Notes: generated by a model from the sequence alone, not told the origin. DNA of 64,000 bases from Hypericum androsaemum (GCA_963995505.1 OZ023188.1:3162001-3226000); one strand, 5' to 3'. Counted from the stretch's first letter, positions 46,608-58,768 are shown. A program made the numbers and translations.

Positions 46608-48047
46608 ATGTATAACGGACTAACGTTTATATTAGACGTGATTCTATGTATTCTATTAGGGTATATATATGCCGAAGGACAGTTAGGGAGTAAAAAAAAT
46701 ACGGTTGTCGGGGTCAAACTAATTTTTATCAAAATTATAGCATTATAATTTATATTGTTTATTTTTTTATGAAATCAATGTCAAATTTTGTGGGATTTAC
46801 ATATAAAAAAATATCTTATTCACTTATCTAAGCAAAGACTGTATCAAATTATATTAAATGTAAATTTAGTACTTGTTGATGCAGGACTCCGTCGGTTATA
46901 AATTTTCCGGATACAGTCGAGAGAGAAGGGCCATTATGTCACTCTTCTCCCCCATCGTCCCCAACCTCTTAGCTGTCCCTGCACTGGAAGACCTTAAAAG
47001 TGAACACAAAAACAAGGATGAGGGGCAGAACCCAAAAAGCTAAAATGAAAAAGGACAGGGAAGGGCCATGAAAGGTGAATCACCTAGTGACCACCCTTGT
47101 CCCGTAACCTTCGTCAACAACTGGTATCCCTTTGAGGATACTAGGTGGTGGAGGCGGAGGGCAATCGTGGAATTTCTAACCCTAGCGGATGACCAATTTG
47201 GGGGATTTCCCCATTGAAAATTCTCGAATTCTATGAGGAAATAAATTGGGAATTCTCCTTCTAGGGATTTGGAGGAATTTTAGGGAATTTGGAGAAAGAG
47301 AGGGAGGACAGAAAGGGTGGATGAGGAAGGAGTATTTTGGAAAAAAAATGAGGAAATGGGGTTATTTTTGACTTGTAATGTCAGTATTTTTGGATAAAAA
47401 TTTGCATGGCGTGTTACATAGGATAAAAAATGACGTCTTTCCGACGTGGCTAGCACAATGGACGCTGACTAGGCTTGAGAAACTGCCAAAGCTTTTAGTT
47501 GATGAGTCCGGAAAAATTATGAACTTTTTGATGAGTTTTAAATCACAAACTTATTTGTAAAAAAAGCGCAAACTACAATATTTTAGTGTGAAATTTTCCA
47601 TTTATTTTATAACCGAATTTAAATGAGATCGATACGAAAAAGTTGATAAAAATAAGATAAACTTTTGAAGATGTGAAGTGGCCTTAATTTTTATCTACTG
47701 TCCGTGTGAAAATTCAGCCCACGACAAACGGACAAAGTCCATATTTTGGTTCATTCCAATAATTTGAATTATTGATTATATTAAATGGATTAAATTTTTT
47801 TGGATAATCTAGTGAATTATCTAAATTTGAAATTTGTTTTGAATATAAATAACTCATAATATGCTCCGTCTTACTTAACAGATTGGGAAAATTTGATCTT
47901 TAAAATTACCAGCGCGAGACTCTATGGGCGTCGATCATAAGGCTTAAAGGCTCAATCAAGCAGCTTCCTGGAAACTTCTCTCTTTTATTTTTTTCCCATC
48001 GAAACAGTTAATAGTTTTATTTTGTCACGTGCCTAAAAGCTGTCATG
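46608..48047. other. Intergenic DNA after E
   Basis: The first about 240 bp match the DNA after gene A; the rest is unassigned. No ORF with a recognisable domain. Confidence 0.45.
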
Positions 48048-48055
48048 GTTGGTAG

Positions 48056-48496
48056 CAATGTTTCTAAAATCACCCTAAGGGTGATCCGGATTTTTGAAAA
48101 TTTTCAGTCCACCCGGTCCGATCGGTTGGGTCACCGGTCGGACCGAGACTTTTTATTTTTATTATTTATTATTTATATAAAGTAAAATATATTTATTTTA
48201 GAATAAAAAATAATAAAATAACAATTAAAGTTCAAATAAAATAAAATATTGGTTTTTTTTAATCTTTTTAATCACTTGTTATTTTAGAATTTGATTACAA
48301 ATTGTTTTGAATTTTTAGATTTGGTCAAGTGTCCAGGTGGTTCGGGTCAGCCAAAAAGGACCGACCGGATGGTCGGACCAGATTTTGGCCGGTCAAACCA
48401 CTCATCCGGGTTTTGGTGAAAAATGAGCCATAATTCTTCTCGGGTTACGGTCCGACCGGTCCAACCTCCGGTCGGACCGTGGGTTTAAAAATATTG
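48056..48496. mobile_element. hAT-type fold-back MITE, copy 2
   Basis: Flanked by GTTGGTAG (48048-48055) and GTTGTTAG (48497-48504), an 8-bp duplication with one mismatch. Ends are CAATGTTTCTAAAA and, on the minus strand, CAATATTTTTAAACCC. Same GGTCCGACCGG-rich shoulders and AT-rich centre as the copies at 25839 and 51332, and similar length (441 bp). Confidence 0.8.
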
Positions 48497-48504
48497 GTTG
48501 TTAG

Positions 48505-50332
48505 GTTGTTATATTGCTTTTGCTTTTCGTTACTTGTGGTAGTGGTAGTTTGTATTCCAATAAGTGGGTTGACCACATGTAGTAGGGTGTTATTTTATGT
48601 AAGTGGCATGGCCACCTTTGTCACAAGTTTAGGGCCTAACCTTCTCCAAGTGAAGTATAAAGTCAACCATTGTCATTTAGATTAAGTATGCAAAGATGTA
48701 ATCCATATCTATCTTATTCAATTTCTCTCCTCCTCTTTCTCTTGTCAGATTTTTTTTTGAAGGTTTCGGATGTTTTTTGTTTGAGGTGCCTCAGAATGAC
48801 CACTTTGCCGTGACCTCCAATATTGTCGGCCAATCCAGACCAAAAATATGTTGCCATACAAATATCTCGCCACTGCCGGTATACTTTGCCTTGCCAGGAC
48901 TTGAACTCAAGTTCCCAATGTGAGAAAATAGCAACATAAACAAATAAATATTATTGATGACAAAGCACTAGTCTAACATCATAAGATAGACGTCGTAAAT
49001 TTTAAGAAGATCCACGGTTAAGGTTTGGATAACCTTCCAAAAAAAATTATTGATATCCTATTGTATTGAACTGAAAATATTAATAAATATCGCCCACTTA
49101 TAATCGTAAAACACCCCCACTGGCATAAAAACCGCTTCTCTAAACCCTTTTTGTACCAAAAAACGATTTTTCCAATCCTTTTTCTGGTAGATAATACTTT
49201 TGAATTGATTTTGTTTTTAAAGCTTTTTTTCAACACCACAAGACATTGTAAATATCTAACAGCTCTAGAGTTCAAATCCTGTCATGGTATAAAAATTTAT
49301 CAAAAAAAAACTTCTTCAGAATTTTATCCTTGCATCACTAACTCCATGGGATTGAATAGTCAATAGTTTTGTTTGTTAAATTTAAATAATATTTTCCATG
49401 ATAGAGGTTTGGCGAGTTCTGCGGTTACAATTTTATAGTACTGTATAAGGGTTAGACTCCGAGTGGGGGTTTTAGGGCTACCTGGCGATTATTTGCATGG
49501 AATATACAATATATTTTCAGAAAAAAAGTGTATGTCTGTCTTTGCTGGTTCCATTTCCTTTCGGCTGCTGCTGTTAGCTTTCCTAGCAACTTCAGTAGGG
49601 CCTTGAAGTCTAGTTGATCACATGGTGTATCCCACGTGGCTAAGGCTACAATACATTGGAGTCAAATTAAGCACTCATGCATGACAAAGTTAAATTAGGG
49701 AGTACGGTGATGGGAAAATTTGACAAAGAAGTTGGACCGGAGATTATATTGTATTTACAATCTTTGGCGGATGGTTAAAGAGTGCAAGAAGGATGTAATT
49801 TGTTGGACTTTGTTTCATTTGCGAGTGTGTTCACTAGTGTTTAACAAATAGTTCGCTGGTTGAACCTTTTTGTTGGCTATTCTTCCCACTAGGTATGCAG
49901 AGGATGAACTTTGGTGGATGTAATTAATATTTTTTATTAATAGATAAATTTTACCCATAAAAAAAGTTAAAATTAGGGAGTACGGTGATAATTTTTTTTT
50001 ATCTTCTCTCTTTTTTACTTATAAATTTCGTATTTTTTACTCTCTTTCACTTTTTCTAACACTTACAAAATTTAGCAATTAAATATTTTGGATGTACGGG
50101 CATAGCCCTAAGTTGCGTTTGAGGATCTTTGATGCTGTTTTTAGTAAAAGCATCCGACGTGATGAAAAGAATTTTTTTTTAATGCTGGACCAAGTTCACA
50201 TCTATCGGAGGAGATCACAAGGACATTTCTGTTGATACAAACTTTCAGTAGGGGAGTAGATCGGTGATAAGAAAATAAAGACATTTCGGGGAGTAGATCG
50301 GTTAAATTTTTTCGAACTCTGTCGTCGTCTTG
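48505..50332. other. Intergenic DNA before F
   Basis: No gene seen. A small remnant of the family promoter (GTCAAATTAAGCACTCATGC) lies at about 49663-49682. The DNA at about 49900-49960 resembles the AT-rich tail of other insertions. Confidence 0.45.
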
Positions 50333-50665
50333 GTGGATCCATTGCCGCTCTTGTTCGTGACCATCCTTTCACTTGTCTCCAGCTCGATGTTGCTTCTGCT
50401 CACCTCTAAGTTCCAAACTCCCCAAGGCCGAGGGCACGGTGGCGGCTCGTGCTTCTCCCTCCCCTAGCTCATTTGCCTCCTCTCCTCAGTTTGCCTAGAA
50501 GTCAACTTATTTTGGATGGTCTACGCCGTATCTTTGCTACTTCCTCCATGGCCGCCGAGCATTTGCATCAACCTTTTCACTAGCCTTCTCGCATTCCTTA
50601 GCGAGCTTGTTGCAGCCAATAATATTGCCCGAGACGACGAGATCATAGCCGTGCAAGTACTCTAA
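50333..50665 (+). pseudogene. Pseudogene F of the small membrane-protein family, diverged
   Basis: A frame of 111 codons has one in-frame TAG at 50465-50467 and no start. It reads DPLPLLFVTILSLVSSSMLL, then after the stop LICLLSSVCLEVNLFWMVYA and LLLPPWPPS, and ends DDEIIAVQVL. The LFWMVY and LLLPPWPP signatures and the order of segments identify it as a family member more distant than A to D and G. It shows the family was present before the recent duplications. Confidence 0.75.
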
Positions 50666-51323
50666 TCGTAAGCATGGGCTGTGATTACTTATATAACACT
50701 GTTTTATTAACGGGTTTATATATTATGCCCCTTCTGTTTTGGTTATCTTTGGCCTTTTTTTAACCCATTGTTCGTTTCTTATTTTTCTTGCCATGGTATT
50801 AGAGAATTTGAGTTCATGAAAATCTGTTTGTGCGTAGAGAATTAATCGTTCTCGTGAATGTTCTCGGTCGCTGGAAAATTTTGAGTTAAAGAAACTTTTT
50901 TGTGTGAATTTGAGTTGAGAAAAATCTGTGTGCGGAGAATTCTACTCCGGATAAAATATTTGTACATATTCCGGTGCTTTAAAAAACCGTTTCATAACAA
51001 GGTTCAATTTTAAAAGACTAAGAGTATCGAATTATAAAAAAATATTCATAACATTTATTTTGAACCAAGTATAGTCTACAGACTTTTAAAAGTTAGGAAT
51101 TTATTTCGACATTGGCACAGGCCTAGCTGAGTAGTTACCCAATTGTATTATTTAGTTACAAGAAATAGCATACAATAACCAGTTCTCAATTCTAACAAGA
51201 TTGTGCCAACATAATTATTAAACCTCACTTCTAATCGCTGGCGTCACCTTCCGGTCACCCAGATGACGGGGATCTGGACCCGTCCTTGCATACGTCCAAA
51301 GAAAAGTGGTTTTAGACAATGGG
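50666..51323. other. Intergenic DNA, no gene seen
   Basis: AT-rich; nothing recognised. Confidence 0.4.
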
Positions 51324-51331
51324 AGTATTTT

Positions 51332-51785
51332 ACATTGTTTTCGAGAAGGCGGTCCGACCGTAGGTCAGACTGGTCAGGTTACGAATCGGAAGGATTAGTG
51401 GGTCAAAAAACATGGTCAGAACGCGAACTTTATGAACCAGAGATTTTCTGGTCGGACCGGAAAGGTGACCAGGAAAATTCCGGTTCGTTAGGTTTTGTGC
51501 AAAAAAGTGAAAAATCGAGCCTAAACTTACCAAATTTTGCCATTTTCAACCCTAAAATTTAAAAAACTTCTCTGAAACATGTATTTGATTCTATTTGTGC
51601 ATGCATTTCATTAATTTTGGAGGTGTGAGTGTAATTACATATACGACTATACATATATAATTTTTAAAAAATATTTTTTATTATAAAAAAGGTCTGGTCT
51701 GACCGGCGGTTCAACCGGTCAGACCAGTTGACCAGGAGTTCGGACAAAAATCCGGGTTGAGCTCCGGATCGTTTTTGAAAACAAT
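51332..51785. mobile_element. hAT-type fold-back MITE, copy 3
   Basis: Perfect 8-bp target duplication AGTATTTT at 51324-51331 and 51786-51793. Inverted ends contain ATTGTTTTC. Shoulders are rich in GGTCCGACCG/GGTCAGACC. Length 454 bp, the same family as copies 1 and 2. No coding capacity. Confidence 0.88.
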
Positions 51786-51793
51786 AGTATTTT

Positions 51794-52111
51794 ATAGACT
51801 TTGCTCGAGATATCAAAAGTGCAAGTCCCCTAAAAAAAAGAGATATCAAAAGTGCAATAATACAGGGGAGCTTAAGAAAATTCCCAAACTTCCCAATGGA
51901 AAATTCTAAACTTTCAGTATATAATATTTATCTCATTAATAAAATTTACAAATAAAAAAAAAGTCTTTTCAATTGTATGAAAACGCGTACCATCACAACT
52001 GCATACAGATACTACGCAGTGATTTGTGTAATAATTGGGTAGAAGTTGTTCCGCTAGCAAAGAACTTAAATGTCCTTGTGGAATTTTTGGCGAGAGCTAC
52101 TAGAGATTAAA
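51794..52111. other. Intergenic DNA, no gene seen
   Basis: Short AT-rich spacer between the MITE and the Pack-MULE-like element. Confidence 0.4.
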
Positions 52112-52120
52112 AATAATAAT

Positions 52121-53434
52121 GGAAAATTATGCTCAAATCCCTATAGTTTGGTCTCCCTCCCTCTTGGTTCCTTAGGTTTCCAAAACTCATGTTGTTGTCC
52201 CTCGTGTTTGGTTTTAGAAATTCTCGGGTCCCTGACGCCGGAATATGATAATTTTTTCTGCGAACACCCACCTAAAAAGACTAAAATGCCCTCCTACTTA
52301 AAAATAAAAAATCTCTTCCTTCTCCACTTCATTTTCCTCCAATTTTTAACTAAACTCAAACCCAATGAACATCAAAACTAATTTTTGGGTTGGTAGATCT
52401 GAAATTAATTAAAAAAAATCAACTAACGAGCATTAAAAACATATAAAAATGATTTTTCATTTTTGTTAATTTTTTTCCAGGTAATTAAAAATCACTTCGG
52501 TGATTTAGATCCGTTGGGTGTTCTCGATGTTGAAGCCGGCAACCGCCTCCTTCCTCTTCCTCTTCCTCTTCCTCTTCCTCTTCTTCTTCATCTGGTGTCC
52601 AGCAACGACGCTTCCGTTCGAGTGTTTCTCTAGTTCGTCCGCCAATTGGATTTGGACCTCCGACCCAGCCCGCTTCTTGTTCTGCTTACCCATAAGGGCC
52701 CCGATGGGAGCCGCCCTGCCCTCTCCTCCTCAAATCCCACACGGCGACCTCCAACAAGAGGAGCTAACGGAAGAGGAGGAGATTCTAATTCTGATTCTCT
52801 TGTCAAAGGAGCAGAGCTTCACGGTTGAAGGAGGAAGATTAGGAGCAAATTCTAATTCTGTTCACCAAATTGGGGATTTTGACCTGTTAAAACCAAATTC
52901 ACAAAACCAAAACCCATTGTAATTTACCGATCTATTCAGATATGTTCACCAAATTCCAACCAAAACCCACAAGTTAAAACATCTAAAGCAATAGTAAGGT
53001 TGACTTGTTCGTTGAATTAGGTTTTGTTCTAATTTAGATTAGGAAACAGTAAGGTTGAGAGAATTGGAGATTTCTGGATTGGCCAAAAGTTTCAATTTTT
53101 TCCTTGGGTGCTATGTGGAAGAGAGGAGTTTGGTTATTGGTTTAGCTTGTAATTGATCTGGGTGATTGAATGGGTCATTTGAATTTTTGGAATTTTCTTT
53201 CGTTCAAGGTTGGAGGAAGATGAAGCTGAGAAGAAAGATATTTTTTTTAAGTGAGAGAATATTTTAGTCTTTTAAGGTGGAGGTGGGTGTTCGTCGAAAA
53301 AATCGGCATATTTTGGCGTCAGAGACCCGATAATTTCTAAAACCAAATATGGGGAATAACAACATAAATTTTGTAAACCTAAGGATCCAAGAGGGAGAGA
53401 GATCAAACTACAAGAACCTGAGCGTAATTTGTCT
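52121..53434. mobile_element. Pack-MULE-like element with long inverted repeats
   Basis: The 9-bp target duplication AATAATAAT lies at 52112-52120 and 53435-53443. Inverted repeats of about 190 bp (left 52121-52310, right 53250-53434) share stretches such as TTTGGTTTTAGAAATT and GCGAACACCCACCT. The interior (about 52320-53240) has a GC-rich gene-like part. No transposase is seen. Confidence 0.82.
52500..52925. pseudogene. Gene-like cargo of the Pack-MULE, unidentified
   Basis: The minus strand has an open frame of 62 codons (52505-52693) with a Lys-Arg repeat (KKKRKRKRKRKRK) preceded by KKRAGSEVQIQLADELEKH. The plus strand has a 134-codon frame whose Leu-Phe run is the complement of the same CTTCCT repeat. 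The minus-strand reading, with a nuclear-localisation-like basic run, is the more protein-like. I cannot assign a family. Confidence 0.3.
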
Positions 53435-53443
53435 AATAATAAT

Positions 53444-53854
53444 TGGGTAAGGGTCACTTTACATATAACTTTGCCTATAAGCAATTGTTCCTTCGGCTTG
53501 ATTATTTGGTCAAATTCTGGGTTACCCAGAATTTCAACTTATTAATTGTACAATTCAATTAGCCTGATGCATTAATATATACGAATTAATTTTCAATTTT
53601 TTAATAAAAAATTATTATAATTTATTTAAGTCTAAACCTTTTAAAAATATAACCGTATTAAATATATATTAAAAAAAGTAATAAGAGAAAAATCAATGAT
53701 TGCGTGATTGCGTGGCTCCCATTCGGAGGGGACATCAAATTGTTTATCGATCCCTAATAATGTTCTTCCTCAGACAAGTGTGCTAGACTTGGGGCCCATG
53801 AGCTCACTCATGACATTTTAGTCGCCGACAACAACTCCACCCAAAATCGAATCT
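53444..53854. other. Intergenic DNA, no gene seen
   Basis: AT-rich stretch; nothing recognised. Confidence 0.4.
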
Positions 53855-54361
53855 TTGTTTTTTCCAGCAATAGAAAAGAAAATCAGAAAACAAATAAAGG
53901 AAGCTCAATCGTCCTTTACCCGCAAATTATTTTTAGTACTGGCTGTGGAAACTCCCTTAGCTCGTCGTAGTCCAATGAATTTCGTGGAGAAAGACCTATT
54001 CGGCGAGTACGAAGAGGGCGAGGAGGAGGAAGAATCACCACGCCGGTTCGTCGTCCCGTTCATCGTCTTCGTCCAGCTCCTCCACCGCCTCATCATCCTG
54101 GTCTTCCTTCCGCTCTTCGTCGTCCTCCTCATCCGGCGGAGCGAGCACAGCGGAGAAGAGGAGGAAGAAGGCGAAGCGGAGGGGCAAAACAGTCGTCACG
54201 ATCTCAACGCCGGCAGCGGTTACGGAGGAGAGGAGGAGGAAGTCCGGGACCTCTCCGATAACGAAGATTACGTTAATACCCCCGCGGTTAGCCCGTTCCT
54301 TGTCCCCGGTACTCTGCTCCCTACTCGCTCATTTCCTCTTATATTTTTCTTTGTCCGTTGA
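53855..54361 (+). CDS. Unidentified ORF with acidic tracts and a hydrophobic stretch
   Basis: A frame of 168 codons, GC-rich compared with its surroundings. A likely start is Met41 (MNFVEKDLFGEYEEGEEEEE). An acidic tract, a strongly hydrophobic stretch (FVQLLHRLIILVFLPLFVVLLI) and a second acidic part (EEEEVRDLSDNEDYVNTP) follow. In an alternative frame the middle reads as a Ser-rich, then Lys-Arg-rich protein, so the hydrophobic stretch may be a wrong-frame artefact. It may be the first exon of a gene whose next exon is at about 54385-54600. Confidence 0.35.
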   Translation: MFFPAIEKKIRKQIKEAQSSFTRKLFLVLAVETPLARRSPMNFVEKDLFGEYEEGEEEEESPRRFVVPFIVFVQLLHRLIILVFLPLFVVLLIRRSEHSGEEEEEGEAEGQNSRHDLNAGSGYGGEEEEVRDLSDNEDYVNTPAVSPFLVPGTLLPTRSFPLIFFFVR

Positions 54362-54384
54362 GCTTAGGTTTGTATTTCTTGGAA

Positions 54385-54598
54385 TTTGTCAGTGCTACCG
54401 GCCGTACGGAGTACTAACAATCCGGGGAGAGGGGGCGTGGGGCGGGGCGGTGGTCGGTGGCAGAATGGTAGAGGGAATGCCCTGCTTCACCGGCCGGGGT
54501 ATCCTCCTCCTCATCTAGCTGTGCTGTGGGACGATGACCTTGTGAAGTCGTTATTAATACTCTTTCATATGGTACTTGCTGTTTCACTTGCTTGTTGA
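54385..54598 (+). pseudogene. Possible second exon, RGG-like, cut by a duplication boundary
   Basis: After an acceptor-like TTTGTCAG, an open frame reads STNNPGRGGVGRGGGRWQNG then ALLHRPGYPPPHLAVLWDDD. It is Gly-Arg-rich like RNA-binding proteins and looks coding. About 25 bp downstream begins the segment copied from the CBL 3' side (from about 54630), so any later exons are missing here. Family not identified. Confidence 0.35.
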
Positions 54599-54629
54599 GT
54601 CATATATGTGTTTTCAGGGTGCTCATCTA

Positions 54630-55715
54630 GCTTACTCCCAACGATTACACTCCTTTTTGCAAAGCAGCTACAATATAAGCTATGAAGATGAGCAATTCAA
54701 AAAGAGGTGAAGTCTCTAAACATAAGAGATATTTATTTATAAAAATATAAACTGAAAATTCTTTGTGCTTCTGTAGTGGAATATAAACTAAAAATTGGAC
54801 ATCAGTTTGAAAATTTAGGATTTCAACGGTTCATATGACAATCTATTTCCAACGAAGCAAGATAAAAGAACAGACGTGCATTTTATGTGCCATTTATAGT
54901 TAGTTCTTTGCATGTACTTAGTTTTGGTCTTCGGCTTTTTTCGCACTTTTATGTGCCATTTATAGTTATCTAAAAAAGCTTTTAGTCTTACATATGACTA
55001 AATTGTTTTTTGTCAATCCAAGTGACATAATTTAATTTTTAGTCCAATGGCACAAGGCGTCTTAAATATCTAGAAAGTTTAGAGTTCAAACCTGGCATTG
55101 TCATATTGTAAAATTTATCTTTCAAAAAAATAAAAAAAAGTTCGGTTCTACGTTAGCCTAAATAACAAAAATTCTAACCTATTTCTATTTTCATTTTTGA
55201 TAGAATTGGTTATCTAATTCTTTTCTGGTGCAATTATACATAAATTGGGATGTGGTCGGCGACGCCAATGGAGAAGTGTTCTTAGCGATAGTCGATAGAG
55301 TATGTGATCGTCGTTATCGAAGCCAAATTTGTCCCTGACGTCGTCCTCTAGCTTTCGGTACCAGCATTGCCAACCATTCCATACTTTTGTAATTTTATTT
55401 GTTTAGGTGACTTATAATAAACTTTTCAATATGATAATTTGAATTTTTTTTACAATTTATTTGCCTAATGTGAGAAATTTGCCTCTGTTTCTTCAACTTC
55501 TATGGTGGTATTTTTACAATAGAGCAATTGATGTCAGATTTAGTTTATACAAGCTACACATTCTTAGAACCTTTTTGTGGTTTTCAAAATTAGTGTCTTT
55601 TGTGGAGATTAACCAATTATAACATATTGGACTAAACGGTACTTCAACCTAAAATTAATAAATTATCAGGAAAACAAAAAATGGAAACCAAGAAAAGGCT
55701 TCTATATTCGTGGTT
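54630..55715. repeat. Copy of the CBL downstream segment, without the LINE
   Basis: Matches 20866-21107 and 23111-24035 in order, skipping the LINE at 21108-23095, with some gaps. It ends inside GTGGTTGTG at about 55715, where the sequence switches to the 40-kb element. Confidence 0.85.
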
Positions 55716-56270
55716 GTGATGTGGGATCACTTGGCAGTCACAAGGGAAGCTCTTCATTTGCAATCTCTCCAATTGCTTAGGTGGTAATAGCAATAAGGCG
55801 GGTGGGACAGTGTCATTTTCGAGCCATAACAACTGGGTTTGTGTGGAGAGGAAGGAGTGGGGTGATGTGTCCATGCAATATATGTTTGATGTACCCTTGT
55901 TCTTGTTTTATCTGATGTGTCTGTGTTTTTGAATGATGTACCGTTAACATGTACTAATGTGTCGTTGAAAAGACAATAAAATATCAGGCAAAAATAATGG
56001 CACATCAGACAGAAAATTGATGTGCCGTCATTTTTGTCTAATGTGTCCTTGAAATTTTGTGTAACGGGCCATTGATATTTTTTTGCTTAATGTGCTTTTC
56101 AATATTTTGTTTGATATGTCCTTCGAGTTTTTGTCTTATGTACCCTGAAATTTTTTGCGTGATGTATCTTTAGAGTTGCCTGATAATACAAGTTTGCCAA
56201 TAAACTTTCTTATCCTTTCCTTTGTTCTCATTATGCTGCTCGGGCCAACAACACTCAATCTAACTGCGTT
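55716..56270. repeat. Partial copy of the 39.8-40.8 kb element, joined to the CBL-downstream copy
   Basis: Matches 40190-40770, including the GATGTGTCCTTG-type repeats and the right end; the left part is missing. The short ORFs on both strands are repeat-derived. Confidence 0.8.
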
Positions 56271-57658
56271 GGTAGTCATTTTTCGAATAACGGGACCCAG
56301 AAATTTGGGCGGACGTAAAGGATTTTATATCAGGCCCAGAAAATTTTCCGTACAAATAGATACCATTTGGAGCTTTTGCATGAGATTTTTTTAAATATTT
56401 TATAATATTTTACTTAGTAGTTAGGAGTGTAGCTTGGTGTAATTGAATTTCTTTAAATTTCGAATTTAATATACATTTGTTATATGAAAAAGTAATTAGG
56501 TGTTCGAGTGACTAATTTGGAGTTTTTAACAAGTCTCTTTGGTTTAAAATGTGTCTTATGAGAGTTGATCCAAAACAATTGAAGTTACTTTTTTTTTGTG
56601 TGGAAACAATTGAATTTACTTAATAAATTTATTGGGATAACGAATGTAAATCCTAAAATAAGGCGAAAATCGAAACATTGTGCACCTGATCTGGTTAGGC
56701 GAAAAGCGTGCCAAGATTTTCACACACAAAAAAGCGTGCCAAGACAAAGGTTTTTTTTCCTAGGTCGACAAACTTTATGAAGGCCCGATTTCCAAGGCTA
56801 AAAGTAGCGGTCAAATTTCCTGGACATTACCAAGATTCTGGAGCGAGGAAAGTTAACAATTTTTTTTTTCAGGAATAGGAAAGTTCATATTTTCCTTTTA
56901 AATAAATATAGCGTGGAAAATTAGAGGAAAGATCCATTCCTGTAGAAAAATGTTACTTTTAAATATCTAAGATGGTGTATTTGTAATTTTAATTTGGTGA
57001 TAATAAGAATCCTCCGTTCATAAAAAATCAAAAATCAAAATTTGATGATTCAATCGTTTGCAGATGCAATTTTTTAAACCCAATTTGCGAACGTAGCAAA
57101 CTTTTTTCTTTCTAATTCTAGGCCGTTTTACTCTCCGGCTAACCACAAAAGTCTTCTCATCGGTCATTGCCTGTAGTTGGCACCTGGCCTCAACCTAGCT
57201 TCTCAGATTACTTCTGCATGAATTACGAGTGTAATGAATTTTTTGTAAGTGTGAAAAATTTAATTTTAAAGTACAAGTTTAATATAAAAATTTTAACATA
57301 ATATAATGATCAATTGTTTTAGAGTTAGAAGCAGTTATTTTTTATACGTAAAATATCATTATTCATTAAAAAATTATTGTGCACAAATACACAACACCAA
57401 TAGTGTCATAAGCACTAATTTTTATCTAAAAATGATCAAAAGATATTCAACTATCTAATAATTAATGCTATTAGATTGGTAATATCTTAGACATTAACGC
57501 TTCCTCCTTGGACCCTTGTTCCATTCGGCCCGCTTTCCTCCTTCATCCCTCTTAAACATGTTAGCCAACCCACCCACCTTTTGGTCTATACTCCTTATTT
57601 GAGCCCTCGGAATAATGGGTTATCTCGTACCAATTATTATTCTCAAACCAACCTCATT
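56271..57658. other. Array spacer before gene G
   Basis: No gene seen; matches 40780-42489 without the 41216 MITE. Confidence 0.65.
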
Positions 57659-58111
57659 TCATTCGGGAGAAGTAATCTGGACGTGGATCTCGTGATCGTG
57701 TGGATTCTCAGGAGAGAGGGCTTCAAGTGCACGGATAAGTAACGTGAAAAATCTCTTCAACAGGCTAACGCATAGGCTTGGAGGCCATGGAGGAAGCAGC
57801 AGCATCGCAACATAGACCTTCCAAAATAAGCTCGCGCCTAGGCAAACAGAAGACACGAGGCAAGCGAACCAGGGGACGGAGGCGTCGCGCCACCGGGACC
57901 GGAAATGACGGGCGGCCGCAAGTAACATCAAGGCGGTGACAAGTACTGTTCCGATCATGGGTAAGAGAGGCAATGGATGCTGCATGAGGCAGTCGCAATT
58001 AGGGTTGCAGTTGGACGTTGCATAGGACGTAACGATGGCTGGAAATTGCAGCAAAGTGTTTACCAGTGGATGCAGGATGAAGCTGTAGTCTAAACTTGAG
58101 GTGGAAGGCAT
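57659..58111 (-). CDS. Small membrane protein G, minus-strand type
   Basis: A single exon of 150 residues from the ATG at 58111, the start shared with B and D; the frame stays open upstream to 58258, but that part is not conserved. Features: SSLDYSFILHPLVNTLLQ; a Cys loop that has lost six residues (SNCNPNCDC); TVLVTALMLLAAARHFRSRW; LFWKVYVAMLLLPPWPP; and the tail LIRALEALSPENPHDHEI. The C-terminus is extended by SPE. TATA box TTTATAAA (minus) at 58176-58183. Nearly identical to B over residues 50-115. Confidence 0.7.
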   Translation of the reverse strand: MPSTSSLDYSFILHPLVNTLLQFPAIVTSYATSNCNPNCDCLMQHPLPLLPMIGTVLVTALMLLAAARHFRSRWRDASVPWFACLVSSVCLGASLFWKVYVAMLLLPPWPPSLCVSLLKRFFTLLIRALEALSPENPHDHEIHVQITSPE

Positions 58112-58200
58112 CTTGAAGTGATTAGGGTTTGATTCTTGGACAAGGCCTGCAGATTCCTGAGATATGTCGCCGCCTTTTATAAAGATAGCGCATCCGAAAA
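58112..58200 (-). promoter_or_regulatory. Promoter of gene G
   Basis: Minus-strand TATA box TTTATAAA at 58176-58183, about 65 bp before the start codon. Confidence 0.5.
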
Positions 58201-58410
58201 AAAGTAAGGAACTCCAGGAGATTCCAAGACTACATGCACTAAATATTAAAAAAAACAAAAGTAGCTACTACACTAGTGGCATTATGCAATCACCAAGACC
58301 AAGACCAAGACCGCTGATCGTAACTGAGTGTGAGAGCTATATCTTCCACGGCGAGAATAGTTTATTTCGGTGGTAATGAATATAGATTCATTTAAAATGT
58401 CTTCGGAGTT

Positions 58411-58768
58411 GGAGTTGTGATGCAAAATCAGTGGGCTTAGCGGCCGCTAGAGACCTAGCAGACGCTAGAATCCTGTTATAGAAGTTAAGGGTTTGCGCAC
58501 GCCCGTTAGGATGTGTTGCGATAGATTTTCTGTTTAGACTCCGGTACTTCTTTGAACTCTTAAAATGAACTAGACTTATTTTTAGGTATGCAAGAATTTA
58601 TTTAATATATAAAAGTAAGTTAACCTAATTTATGTAGAGCTTTGTAATTTGTTATCCATCAATACAAAATTTTCTTCTCTCCGTAAACGTGGATAACAAA
58701 CCAAACCACGTAATTTATTGTGTTCACATTTTTATAATTCCTGTTGTTTTCTCGGGGGATTTCTAACA
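58411..58768 (+). repeat. Solo LTR copy in the G spacer
   Basis: Diverged copy of the solo LTR at 43267-43606, in the same place relative to gene G and ending CTAACA. Its first bases have decayed. Confidence 0.55.

Noticed and set aside
57659..58258. 199-residue version of gene G
   Set aside because: The first 49 residues are upstream of the TATA-to-start spacing seen in B and D and are not conserved; the ATG at 58111 is preferred.
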